From: Limnoperna fortunei
Lineage: Eukaryota; Mollusca; Bivalvia; Mytilida; Modiolidae
Direction of reading: 5' to 3'
Assembly: GCA_944474755.1 (NCBI GenBank)
Contig: OX104117.1
Location: forward strand, 79,584,926 to 79,648,925
DNA: 64,000 bases
In this document: piece after piece, positions 11,905-22,142 of the stretch
Numbering within the stretch: the first letter of the stretch is position 1
Layout of the letters: the number at the start of each line of letters is the position of its first letter
Notes under the pieces: generated by a model
Seen by the model: only the letters and a program-made list of their open reading frames with translations
What the model was told of the DNA's origin: nothing
Database searches by the model: none
Position numbers and translations under genes: made by a program

Positions 11905-12268
11905 TGCCCAGGGCGTCCCCTGGTGGCTGATGGGGATGCCATCCTGTTGGGGGTTGTATGGTTATTACACAGAAAGTCTGACCATGGACTACAGTGGGTA
12001 ATGTATTTGGGGAGTGCCACCCTCATTGCACACTTAAAGACCTCTTTTGTAGATGTTGATAAGAGTAGGCTTGTTGCAGCCACTAAAAAGGCTAAATTTG
12101 TCCGCCCCTACTTCATACTTTTTCAGTGGCATTCAAAATTTTTGCCTATTGGTCTATCTTTCCTACATTGAATTATTGTTTGTTTACTTGTTCTCGTCCT
12201 GATTATAGCTGAAATACAGTTTGCTTTACGTAAAGCAAATATCAAATCAATCAATCAATCAATCAAAT
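11905..12268 (+). mobile_element. Short element with (ATCA)n tail
   Basis: The last 60 bases (GCTGAAATACAG, TTTACGTAAAGCAAAT, then (ATCA)n at 12246-12268) match the 3'-tail type also seen at 40606-40662 and, inverted, at 52189-52240. The body upstream reads like an old SINE or LINE 3' part, but its 5' limit is not clear. A 93-codon ORF across it has no recognisable protein. Confidence 0.5.
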
Positions 12269-12344
12269 CTTTAAACTATTATAATTTAATGAATCCACTA
12301 GCAGGTAATAATCAAATAAAGCTATCCAAGTAAATAATACTTAC

Positions 12345-12499
12345 GGCAGCACTTTCCATTTTCTGGGCTAAATTATCTCCAAAATTTTGCAGTTCTTGAA
12401 TTTTGGTTTCAAGCTCATAAAGCTTGCTGTTCATCTCTTGTGTCAATTTTGGCACCTGGACACTTGTTCCACCTGTAAGAATGTCTTTCTTATATTGGT
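12345..12499 (-). CDS. Exon 6, coiled coil
   Basis: A 155-nt exon with a TTTCTCTACAG acceptor and a consensus GTAAGT donor. It starts with two bases that complete Asp with exon 5 and ends in phase 0. It encodes QYKKDILTGGTSVQVPKLTQ followed by EMNSKLYELETKIQELQNFG and DNLAQKMESAA, with clear heptads in the second half. It continues the coiled coil of exon 5. Confidence 0.9.
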
Positions 12500-13084
12500 C
12501 TGTAGAGAAACATGCAGAGAGATATTTAGTATATTAGTAAAGAACAGAGTGCCAATAGTATATAGATAATGTGATTATATTAGTATATTAGGAGAAATTA
12601 AGCTGCTTGATAAATATATGCTTAAAACTGTTGGTAAACAGAAGGTACTGGAAGGTTAAATTATGTAGATCTATGTTACATATTACATGCTAAGCCAAAC
12701 AAGACCCTTAAAACATAAGACAAATGGAATACTTTGTAAATGAATTTTTGCTGCCTACATGTGGCCTTTAAAGACAGACAATAATTCATTCTAATTCAAC
12801 TTGGATGAAACACATAATCCAATTGGATGTCAATCTATTGTCTATAAATGGTATACCACAGGTGCAGACGACAGTTATTGGTTTTACAAATTATAATTTT
12901 AAGCCTTAAAGATATGGAGTTAACAGACTTGTACTTTAAAAAGAATAAATAAACTGCGGTAAATTTTATTATTCTGTCATGGCTGATGTACTGCCTGTAA
13001 GACATTAAGACCATTGTTAAAATGAAAAAAAAAATTATCTCCAAAATAGAACTACAAAAAAATCATACTTTTTAATAAATATAG

Positions 13085-14000
13085 GATCTTACATTGGTAC
13101 GAGTGGATTATCGGATTTCTCCAATTGAGATAGTTAAACTATGGAATTTTAAATGCAAGCCTTGGCCAGGACTTAAATTTCCATAACTTAACTATTCAGA
13201 TTGGAGAAATCCGATAATCCAAGAGTACTAATGTAAGATTCTGTTTCTCTAATTAAATAAGTATTATATTTGTGAAATAAAGTACAAGTTCTCACAACCC
13301 CCTTTTTATGTTCATGAAGGCATTTTGTTTATAATGTCATTAGTTCTTATTATGACATTATTATTTTAAACCAATCAACTGCTGAGAACAGTATTTTCAA
13401 GAACTATTTTTTCCACACCGGCCAAGCAGATTGAAAATAACGCAAAAATCAGAGAAATATGGGATCAAACATTGGTATAAGTGGATTATTGGATATCTCC
13501 AATCGAGATAGTTAAATTATGGAATTTTATGTCTTAGCCTCAAAGTGGACTTACCATTCCATAATCAAACTAAGAAAATTGGAGAATTCTGATATTCCAA
13601 GATTCTGTTTCTCCAGTTTTAAAAAGAAGTAAAATTTCGCAAGATCAAATACAAATTCTCCTAACCCCAATTTTATGGTCAAGACTAATAATTTGCAGTA
13701 TTTTGTTCGTATTTCTTTTCTGCTTGAGGATTTTTAATAATCACCTCAAACTACTAAAATTAAATGTAAAACAACTGGCAGTAAATATCAAATACAGATC
13801 ATTAATTTTCAATAATTTGATAGTTACAGGACTATTTTCTCTCACATGTGAAATGTGACCAATCAAAAGGCGGTAAATGAAAACTGTTTGTTTATGACGT
13901 TATCTTTTTAAACAAATCAACAAATGAGAACCCCATATTTACCAGTGGCGAGAAATAATTTTTCCACAGGAGACTAGGAGTTTGAATATTACATAAAAAT
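13085..14000. repeat. Diverged tandem duplication containing two hairpins
   Basis: Unit 1 (13085-13455) and unit 2 (13462-14000) share the same order: a palindrome, TTCTGTTTCTCC-like sequence, then a TACAA(A/G)TTCTC-(A/C)AACCCC block and a TTTTTCCACA block. The palindromes (13087-13239 and 13462-13608) have arms with GTGGATTATCGGATTTCTCC and the reverse complement GGAGAAATCCGATAATCC. They resemble a palindromic MITE copied together with its flank. Confidence 0.7.
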
Positions 14001-14557
14001 ATGAGAATATAGATCTCTGTATATAGGTGGTAACTACCGGTAATAAGAGGTTATAGTGTTCAAACTGTGCTTAAATACATGCACATGCATTTGAAAATAA
14101 CAAAAAATATTGATGCTCTTCAAGAAAGTAGTTTCTACATACAAACACTTTATAACCAAACATTTGTTCATCTGATTATTGCTTTTTATCCACAAATAAA
14201 CTTTGGCTATGAAAGTCTTACATGGCATACTAGGCTAGAATTATCATTACTTTATAGATTTCAACAAGTGTGGCACAGAAAAATGTCTCAACTGCATTCC
14301 ACATCAGTAATAAAAAAATTAAAAACTTGTAAATAGCATTAAATTGTCATCATTTTAACAGGAACTGACCTAATCCAACACTTCAACATATTCACTGGAC
14401 CATGAAATTGAGGTCAAGGTCAGGTGACAACTACAAGAAAGTCATGTAATTGTCATCTTTCCATTCATAGTTAGGACGAAACTGCCAAAAATAAAAAAAA
14501 ACTTAAACATTATTACTGGACTGAGAAATCAAGGGCAGGGTCAGGTGACAAGTAATT

Positions 14558-15046
14558 GACAGACACTGTAGGGCTTACACAATAACATGCCCACACAACC
14601 CACCCATCTCTTACACAATAACATGCCCACACAACCCACCCATCTCTTACACAATAACATGCCCACACAACCCACCTATCATGGACAGACACTGGAGGGC
14701 TTACACAATAATCCCAACATGCCCACACAACCCACCTATCATGGACAGATACTGTAGGGCTTACACAATAATCCCAACATGCCCACACAACCCACCTATC
14801 ATGGACAGATACTGTAGGGCTTACACAATAATCCCAACATGCACACACAACCCACCTATCATGGACAGACACTGTAGGGCTTACACAATAATCCTAGCAT
14901 GCCCACACAACCCACCTATCATGGACAGACACTGTAGGGCTTACACAATAACATGCCCACACAACACACCCATCTCTTACACAATAACATGCCCACACAA
15001 CACACCCATCTCTTACACAATAACATGCCCACACAACCCACCTATC
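14558..15046. repeat. 54/60/36-bp minisatellite, left part
   Basis: Units built from ATGGACAGACACTGTAGGGC, TTACACAATAA(TCCCA)ACATG and CCCACACAACCCACCTATC, in long (60 bp), middle (54 bp) and short (36 bp) forms. The array stops abruptly at 15046, where the LINE begins, and resumes at 19194. On the minus strand each CACCTATC reads GATAGGTG, the donor context of exon 5. Confidence 0.92.
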
Positions 15047-15338
15047 AAAGTTGTGATTGCGCATGCCTGAAAGAGTAGCCGTAGAAATTCTGGCCTTCCG
15101 AAAAATTGTAAAATCCTCGTAATCTAAGCAAACTCAAAACAAATCTAACATAAATAACTGATAATCTTATATACTGGTAAGCACATTCTTACATTTCCTG
15201 CCCAAAACCTCATATTATAAAAGTTAATATTAGGAAAATTTGACAATTGCTACCGCCAAATTTCGGTCACATGACCGGCAAAACCGGAAGTAAACAAATA
15301 AAATAAAAATATCCCTTCAAAAAGTACAAGGCTTAAAC

Positions 15339-16850
15339 GTGAGACAGACAGTTACCTGCACCCCTGAGTCGCCCAAGGGACGAAGACCTAACTGTAAGTC
15401 TGTCTGTACTAATTTCCTGCTATCTTCTGCCTATATACCTGTCTCGTTGCACATCATGAACCTCTTAAAAAACATCATAACAACAGTTTTCATAGTTACT
15501 GTCATTGCAAAATCATTTGGCTTGCATTTAAATACAACTATACAATGCAAACATGGGTTAAACAGAATAGGTGACATTCATGTAAATCAGGAATCACCAG
15601 ACAACTCATGGTCAGTGACATTGTCAACCAAAGAACCAAGTAAATCTAATATTCAAACAACAACCATACTACACCATCAGCCAAAGAAGAACCCTATTAA
15701 ATATGACAAATTAGTACTCACATACCTCTGTAGCCTTCTAATAACAAACTCATACTCACCAGAGCCTAACCCAGGTCCCACAGAGAAATACCCATGTGGG
15801 TCCTGTGGGGAAGAAGTCACATGGACACAAAAAGGTGTATGTTGTGAAAATTCAAACTGCGAAAAATGGTACCATATAAAATGCCAAGGCATAGATGATC
15901 ATACATACGAAATATTAAAAAACCACTGCAACCTCTATTGGGAGTGCTTATGGTGCGGAATGCTAAACTTTTCCTCAACATACTTTAACAGCGTACTCGA
16001 AACATCAAACCAGTACTCTGAACTAGAAGACTCAAATAATGAATGTGAAAACATCGGTTTACCAACTTATACATCATCTCCAATTAAAAAAAATCCACCT
16101 AAAAGCAAGAGAAAGAAAAATACAAAAATTAAATGTCAAACACCATTACGAATCCTAACCATCAATTTCCAGTCAATGAAAAACAAAAAGCCTGAAATCT
16201 TACAGATCATTGACTCTTGCAAACCAGATATAATATTTGGCACTGAAACTTGGTTAAACAAAGATATATCACCTTACGAATTTATACCAGCTTCAAAATT
16301 TAACGTCTATAACAAAAACAGAGAGGACGGCTATGGTGGGGTACTAATTGCAGTAACAAATAACCTTACATCATCACACATAGAAATTGATGACACAACT
16401 TGCGAAATCGTATGGGCAAAAATTACGTCCCAAGGAAATAAAACCACCTACATTGGCACCTACTACAGGCCACCATCAGATGAAGGGGAATCATTTGAAC
16501 AATTAAATGCCTCACTCCAAAAGGTGTGTAAAAACTCCAACTCAAATATCTGGCTGAGTGGCGATTTTAATCTAGGCCATATAAACTGGGACACTCCATC
16601 AGTTATACCTGGCAAACCAAATCAACACAAGTACCAACTACTTGAAATACTAAACGACAACAACCTCACACAAGTCATATCTGAATCCACCAGAAAAAAT
16701 AGAACTCTAGACCTACTATGCAGGACCAACCCATCATTTGTAAATAGAATTGAAACGCTTCCACCAGTAGGAAAAAGTTACCATGATATAATTTTCAGTG
16801 AAATAAATTACAACTTCCAAACTCAAACCAAACACCACATGAAGTATTGA
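15339..16850 (+). pseudogene. LINE ORF, N-terminal part: 2A-like motif, PHD finger, APE endonuclease
   Basis: 503 codons in one frame. Residues 40-60 are hydrophobic and could act as a signal or anchor. PEPNPGP at 141-147 matches the end of 2A-like ribosome-skipping peptides but lacks the usual D-x-E just before it. Cys153, Cys156, Cys169, Cys174, His179, Cys182, Cys203 and Cys206 form a C4HC3 PHD-type finger. An APE-like endonuclease follows from about 270, with TINFQSMK, GTETWL (301-306), GTYYRPP (373-379) and GDFNLGHINWD (408-418). The final motif reads SYHDII at 480-485 where SDHDII is expected, so a catalytic Asp appears replaced by Tyr. The frame breaks at about 16845. Confidence 0.88.
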
Positions 16851-18339
16851 TTTATAAAAAGGCAAACTGGGGTGAAATAGAAAATGATCTAAAAAAGGTA
16901 TACAAAAACTTAAATGCAAATATGAATAACATGACAGTCGATGACTTATGGACAAATTTCAAGAACAAAGCCCTGGAATCCATAGAAAAAAATATTCCCA
17001 AAAAGATCCTTCGGAAAAAATCTAAATTACTTTGGGTAAACAAAGATCTGAAAAAACTCATCAAAAGAAAAAACTGTATAAAAAGAAAAAACAAGACTCT
17101 AAATATACTACAGAGTATAAAAAAGTAAAAACAAAGCTCCAAACAGACTTGAGAAATGCCTACTGGACATATATAGAAAACATTATCTTTGATACAGATA
17201 TAAAAGAGCCAGATGAAACCAACTTCAAAAAACAGCCCAAAAACTTGTTCACTTATATCAAAAGCCAGAAAAATGAAAATACTGGTGTAGCACCACTAAG
17301 AAGTGAAGGCATCTTATATACAGAACCTAAAGAAAAAGCCAACATATTAAATATGCAATTCCAATCAGCTTTTACAGTGGAAGCCAACACTGCCATACCA
17401 AAAAAAGACCCAAGCACACATCCTAAAATGGACACCATCAAAATTGAAAGAAAAGGAGTTTACAAGCTACTTAAGAACATAAATCCAAAAAAAGCAACGG
17501 GCCCAGATAACATTACAGGGATACTACTCAAAGAAAACACTGATATATGTACAGACATCCTCACAATCATATTTACCAAATCTTTAGAAACAGAAAAAGT
17601 ACCATCTGACTGGAACCACCCAAATGTTTCATCTGTATTTAAAAAAGGTGACAAGCACCACCCTGGAAACTACAGGCCCATCTCACTAACTTGCATTGCA
17701 TGTAAACTCTTAGAACATATCATAGCCAGCAACATGATGAAACACTTAGAATCAAATAAAATACTGTACGATCTCCAACATGGTTTCAGAGCAAATAGAT
17801 CTTGCGAATCTCAAATAATATCCTTAGTACACGAACTCACCCACAACAATGACAAAAACATCCAAACCGACATCATCATTATGGATTTTGCAAAAGCGTT
17901 TGATAAGGTTCCTCACAAAAGATTGTTATACAAATTAAAATATTATGGCATATCAGAAAAAACAACTAACTGGATTGAATCTTTCCTCTCAAATAGAACG
18001 CAAACAGTACTAGAAAATTCAAAATCATCTGAAATTCCTGTTACATCTGGTGTTCCACAAGGTACCGTGCTAGGGCCCATACTTTTCCTTATATACATAA
18101 ATGATCTACCTGACTACCTAAAACACAGCCAAATCAGACTCTTTGCAGACGACAGTATCATATACCATAAAATAACATCTCAAAATGATTGTCTAAAGTT
18201 GCAAGAAGACCTCGAAGCTGCAATTAAATGGGAACATGACTGGTTAATGAAATTCCACCCGGATAAATGCAACATCATGAGAATCACTTCCAAGAAAACA
18301 CCTACACATTTTTATAACAACATGTCTGGCCATCCTTGA
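16847..18339 (+). pseudogene. LINE ORF, middle part: reverse transcriptase
   Basis: The connector continues in a second frame (16847 to about 17085) and then shifts again into the frame that runs to 18339. RT motifs are well kept: GPDNITG, FKKGD...NYRPISLT, QHGFRANRSC, MDFAKAFDKVPH, SGVPQGTVLGPILFLIYIND and the catalytic FADD at about 18141-18152. The frame ends early at TGA 18337-18339, and the thumb region continues in another frame. No LTRs and no RNase H are seen. An ATG at 17032 lies inside the broken connector and is not a real start. Confidence 0.9.
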
Positions 18340-18965
18340 AACAGTCAAAAATGCAAAATACCTAGGTATCACACTCTCATCTGACTTAAAATGGAACACT
18401 ATTATTCAACAAGCAGCAGCAAAACCAATCACTAGCATTCCTCAGACGAAACTTAAAAATAACATCCAAGAAAGTAAAAGAGCGAGCATACCAATCTCTT
18501 GTAAGACCGAAACTGGAATACTGTTGTACTGTCTGGGATCCTTACACCACCGAAAATATAAACACCTTAGAAAAAGTCCAGAGACGAGCAGCTAGGTATG
18601 TCTGTCACAGATATCATAACATCAGTAGTGTGACTGACATGATAAATTAACTAAATTGGCCAACATTACAAGAACGAAGATTAAAAACAAGACTACAAAT
18701 GTTTCATAAAGTAATACACCATCAAATTGAAATACCAGCAGAAAACATCTTAACTAAAAGCAAGACAAGAACAAGATCCACTCATGAACAAACCTACAGA
18801 CAACTGCAATGTTCTAAAGACAGTTACAAATTTTCATTCTTCTGCCAAACCATAAAAGACTGGAACAAACTTCCACCACATATTGCAACCATAGAATCCA
18901 ATGACAGCTTCAAGGATGCACTGTCTCGCCAAGTGCTCCTTGATACTTACACCAACCTCAAATAA
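18340..18965 (+). pseudogene. LINE ORF, C-terminal part
   Basis: After a frameshift at about 18339 the RT thumb continues (KYLGITLSSDLKWN), then another shift leads to RRNLK, ERAYQSLVRPKLEYC and TLEKVQRRAARYV, typical of the post-RT region of these elements. An in-frame TAA interrupts it near 18646. The last 88 codons (18699-18965) read cleanly to a stop and include FFCQTIKDWNKLPPHI. Confidence 0.85.
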
Positions 18966-19193
18966 ACCACTCCATGTTTTTATCTTAGTAAAAAAAAATA
19001 TATATATATATAAATTTTTTTTTTTTAAATCCATTAAAATAAAAAAAAAACAAAAAAAAACTGAAAAATTAAATTCATTAGTCCCTTCTTTTAGGCACCA
19101 AAAAAAAAAATAAAGTAACTAAACTCTTTCAGCATGCGCCGGAAAGTAATCATCACAATGTGATGGTTTTCTGTACCCAAAGAAGAAGAGAAG

Positions 19194-19360
19194 ATCATGG
19201 ACAGACACTGTAGGGCTTACACAATAACATGCCCACACAACCCACCTATCATGGACAGACACTGTAGGGCTTACACAATAACATGCCCACACAACCCACC
19301 TATCATGGACAGACACTGTAGGGCTTACACAATAACATGCCCACACAACCCACCTATCTC
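19194..19360. repeat. 54-bp minisatellite, right part, reaching exon 5
   Basis: Three units of the same family as 14558-15046, here all of the 54-bp form. The last unit runs into the donor of exon 5, so the array begins exactly at the exon-intron border on the minus strand. Confidence 0.92.
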
Positions 19361-19487
19361 CTTGGAATGTTGAATTCGAGCACTATTGACTTTATCACTG
19401 AGATCTTTGACCTCCTCCTGCAGAGCCTCATATTCCAGTTCCTTGGCATGGAGTTCTTCTACCAATGATGCATTGGCACTCTCCAAA
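19354..19487 (-). CDS. Exon 5, coiled coil
   Basis: A 134-nt exon. The acceptor is CTCTTTAG, its first base completes Ser with exon 4, and its last G completes Asp with exon 6. It encodes LESANASLVEELHAKELEYE followed by ALQEEVKDLSDKVNSARIQH and SKEI, a regular coiled coil. The donor is GTGGGT, less strong than the others, and lies within a minisatellite unit. Joining this exon to exon 6 requires skipping the 6.9-kb intron with the nested LINE. Confidence 0.85.
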
Positions 19488-19670
19488 CTAAAGAGTCAAA
19501 AGTAACAGAAATATATTGTGTTAATTTCTAAAATTTCTCAAAATTTGCAATTTTAGCATTTAGATTTCATGTTATTTTGTATCAGTGAAAAAGTTTTTTC
19601 TCTATTTAATGGCAGTATCATTTACATATATGTACTTTAAAAAATGCTTATATATTGCACTGTCAAGATC

Positions 19671-19806
19671 GTGATTAATAGATTATTTACGTTTTTTGAA
19701 ACGAGATGCATTTTCTGGTCGTATATCATCGAAGGGCGACAGCCCTGAGATGAGATGGCGAGAAAGTGCATCGAGTTTCGAAAAACCTAAATAATCTGTT
19801 TATCAC
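19671..19806. repeat. Palindromic MITE-like element
   Basis: The left arm (GTGATTAATAGATTATTTA, then TTTTTTGAAACGAGATGCA) is repeated inverted on the right (TGCATCGAGTTTCGAAAAA, then TAAATAATCTGTTTATCAC). Just downstream, 19861-19901 has a second small inverted repeat around GAGATGG and CCATCTC; a similar motif occurs near 51140-51170. Confidence 0.75.
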
Positions 19807-20212
19807 TGTTTTGTAACATTGTGACGTCACAGTATTTACTTAACGACGTCTTGACAGCGAGCTGAGATGGCCCCATCTCACGCTAGTAGAGTGAGATGGA
19901 ATAATATCGCACATAAATATCAAAGGAAAATACTGCAAAATAGCGATAAAAATATAAACGTACTGCCATAGAAAACAATTATGAAATGCAAGGTTATACC
20001 TATCTTAGCACTAGGCAGCCATGTCTTATTTGTACCAAAGACTGAAAGCCTATATTTTTAAACCTGGCTTAGTGACACTCTCTTAAGCAATAATTTGTCT
20101 GATTTGACAATTATTTCCTTTTCAGATAAATTTGACATTTCTGCCTCCTGTGGACATATTTTCTGTAGAACATCAAATCAGTCAGGGTTGACAGTATTTT
20201 GTTTTTAATTAC

Positions 20213-21041
20213 CTTTTGATGTTGTTTTCAGTCATACTTTCCATGGTGATAGAGGTATTATCATCAAAACTTCCATCTGATGACCTTCCACCTGGTGATG
20301 TCTCCTCTGGGGAATCCAAACAAGGTTGCAAATTCAAAGGTGGCGGCTTTTTACCTTTGACCTTTGATGGCTCACTCCATGCCACATCATCATCGCTGTC
20401 TTTCTGTCCAGGATAATCTGCCTGTTGTAAGTGTTCTGCTCTTCTAAGTTGAGATTCATAATAAGTTGCCATAGAAACAGAAGATATTCCTTTTCGCATT
20501 TCCCATTCATGTAATTTCCTAGCAAAATCTGAGGTCACTTTGTATTCAGCTAGAGGGGCTAAAATAGGGCTTTTAAATTTAGAGTCCATGTCTGGTTGGC
20601 TCAAACGGCCTTTCATTTTTTCTATTCTAGCCTCTCTTTCTAGAGCCCTTAATCTTTCCTTCTCTAGTCTAATCTTTTCTTTTTCCAATTTTTGTTGTTC
20701 TCGTTCAACACGTTGCATTTCTCTTTCTCTCTGACGCTCCAGTTTTTCTTTGTCCTTTTCCACTTTGGATTTCCGTGATTTTTGTCTCTCCTCTTTCTTT
20801 ATAACCCTGCCTCCACTATCCTTTCGCTGTAATGTTGGACTAGCGCTGTCTTTTCTGTATTTGCGCTTTTCCCATTCTTCCATTTTTCTTGAAAAACTGT
20901 CTGATAACTTTTTCTGCATATCTTCAACATTAATGGATTGAATAGATACTTCCAGCGGTGTTGAGGCACCATCCGGGGATCCTTCATGACTGCCGGGGAG
21001 ATCTGGTTCAGGTTTTTCCTCCATTTTCTGGGATGAAACTG
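20213..21041 (-). CDS. Exon 4, two FxxKMxxWE motifs and charged helix
   Basis: An 829-nt exon of about 276 codons. Acceptor TGTTTGTAG, donor GTAATT. It begins with two bases that complete Ser with exon 3. It encodes VSSQKMEEKPEPDLPGSHEG, the motif SFSRKMEEWEKRK, a Lys/Arg/Glu-rich single-helix or coiled-coil stretch of about 80 residues, then PLAEYKVTSDFARKLHEWEM with a second motif copy, and an acidic Ser-rich tail with KKPPPLNLQPCLDSPEE. An ATG at 21024 is present, but the exon is open through its acceptor and joins exon 3 in phase, so it is probably internal, although an alternative start there is possible. Confidence 0.92.
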
Positions 21042-22034
21042 CTACAAACAGATATTGATTAATTATTTGATTAGATCGTTGCTAAACATACAGTAAGGTT
21101 AAAAACAAGGACAAGTAAACAATAAATCAACAGTGAAAATGGCAAAGGGGGGTGGGGGGGGGGGTCACTTCTATCTGATTTCTGACATGAACTTTTCAGC
21201 ACATATTTTATTGATAGCCTGACATCACAAACAAATATCATATTTGACACCACATCATACACCAGAATAGAATGCTTAATATGGCAAATGAGGGCAATAG
21301 CACTATGAGACATTTATAGGGCAATAGCACCATGAGACATATAGGGCAATAGCACCATTAGACGTTTATTTGGCTACCTTAATTGTACAGAAAATGTAAA
21401 GATTGCACAATAAAACAAAATATTGACTAAAAAGTATAAGAATTTAGTTGAGGACAGGGAATTTAACTTTTCATACTGACTCCAATGAGCCTTCTCAGGG
21501 CCCACTATCAGGTCAGCTCTCAGGGTTTCTTTATTTTAACCTGACAACTCTAATTAGGAGCCTTCACCTCGGAACATGACAAGCAGCTTCATGGGTCAAG
21601 CACTGGGAACTCTCACAGAATTAAAAACATGATTTCAAAAATGTTCGTATATTAAAAATTTTCTGCTCCTATTTTGGGATTTTTTAGTATCTCTCGATTG
21701 CCTCCATAGTAAAACAAAAAGGTAAATTGCAACAGAAAATTATTAGTAGATACAACTTTAAAACTAATAGTATTGTATTATATTCAATACCATTAACACA
21801 GTACAACAACAGTCATTTGTTTTTAGACTTCAAAATATCAAACTCTAATTCTTATGGTTTATAAACCACAAACATAACTGATCTTTCTACCTTCTCATTC
21901 TGATAAGTTAAAAACAATTCTCAGATCAAAAATCAAAATTGTTTTACATTTTCTACATTAGAAGTGAAATATTTACAACCATTAACATTTTAAGTTTTAT
22001 ATTATATATCTTCTGCTGTTGTACAAATATTTAC
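21042..22034 (-). other. Intron 3
   Basis: Contains three short tandem copies of GGGCAATAGCACCATGAGAC at 21290-21365 and a G-rich run at 21147-21165. Nothing else recognisable. Confidence 0.7.
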
Positions 22035-22142
22035 ATTTAATGCTTTTGGTTCTTTCCCAGTCATCCATTTTCTTTTGAAATTCTGGTGAAACTGCCCCAA
22101 AACTGTCTGATGAAAACACCCCATCACTGGCATCACTTGAAT
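22035..22142 (-). CDS. Exon 3, FxxKMxxWE motif
   Basis: A 108-nt exon, acceptor TTTAAG, donor GTAAAT. It encodes SSDASDGVFSSDSFGAVSPE followed by FQKKMDDWERTKSIK. The motif matches those of exons 2 and 4. Phase agrees on both sides (Asp completed at the start, Ser at the end). Confidence 0.88.

Larger units (their letters stand above)
15047..19193 (+). mobile_element. 4.1-kb PHD/endonuclease/RT LINE, decayed
   Basis: The element is inserted inside a minisatellite: the sequence CACCTATC|ATGGAC is split, with a possible ATC target duplication (15044-15046 and 19194-19196). It contains one ancestral ORF with a PHD-type finger, an APE-like endonuclease and an RT. An A-rich 3' region follows, then a short unique tail ending AAGAAGAAGAGAAG. 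At least three frameshifts and one stop make it inactive. The domain order fits the CR1/Rex/Jockey side of the non-LTR elements; the clade needs a tree. GCGCATGCCTGAAAGAGT near the 5' end recurs inverted near the 3' end. Confidence 0.9.

Noticed and set aside
11416..12083. Minus-strand ORFs of 147 and 173 codons
   Set aside because: They are shadows of the LINE RT fragment, whose plus-strand frame carries the known motifs.
17032..18339. Separate RT gene starting at ATG 17032
   Set aside because: The ATG is inside a frameshifted connector; the frame belongs to the longer broken LINE ORF.
20216..20941. Plus-strand ORFs opposite exon 4
   Set aside because: Complement of a Lys/Glu-rich exon; the minus frame has the splice sites and the motifs.
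21071..21313. Minus-strand ORF upstream of exon 4
   Set aside because: It crosses a G-rich run and a small tandem repeat in the intron and has no domain.
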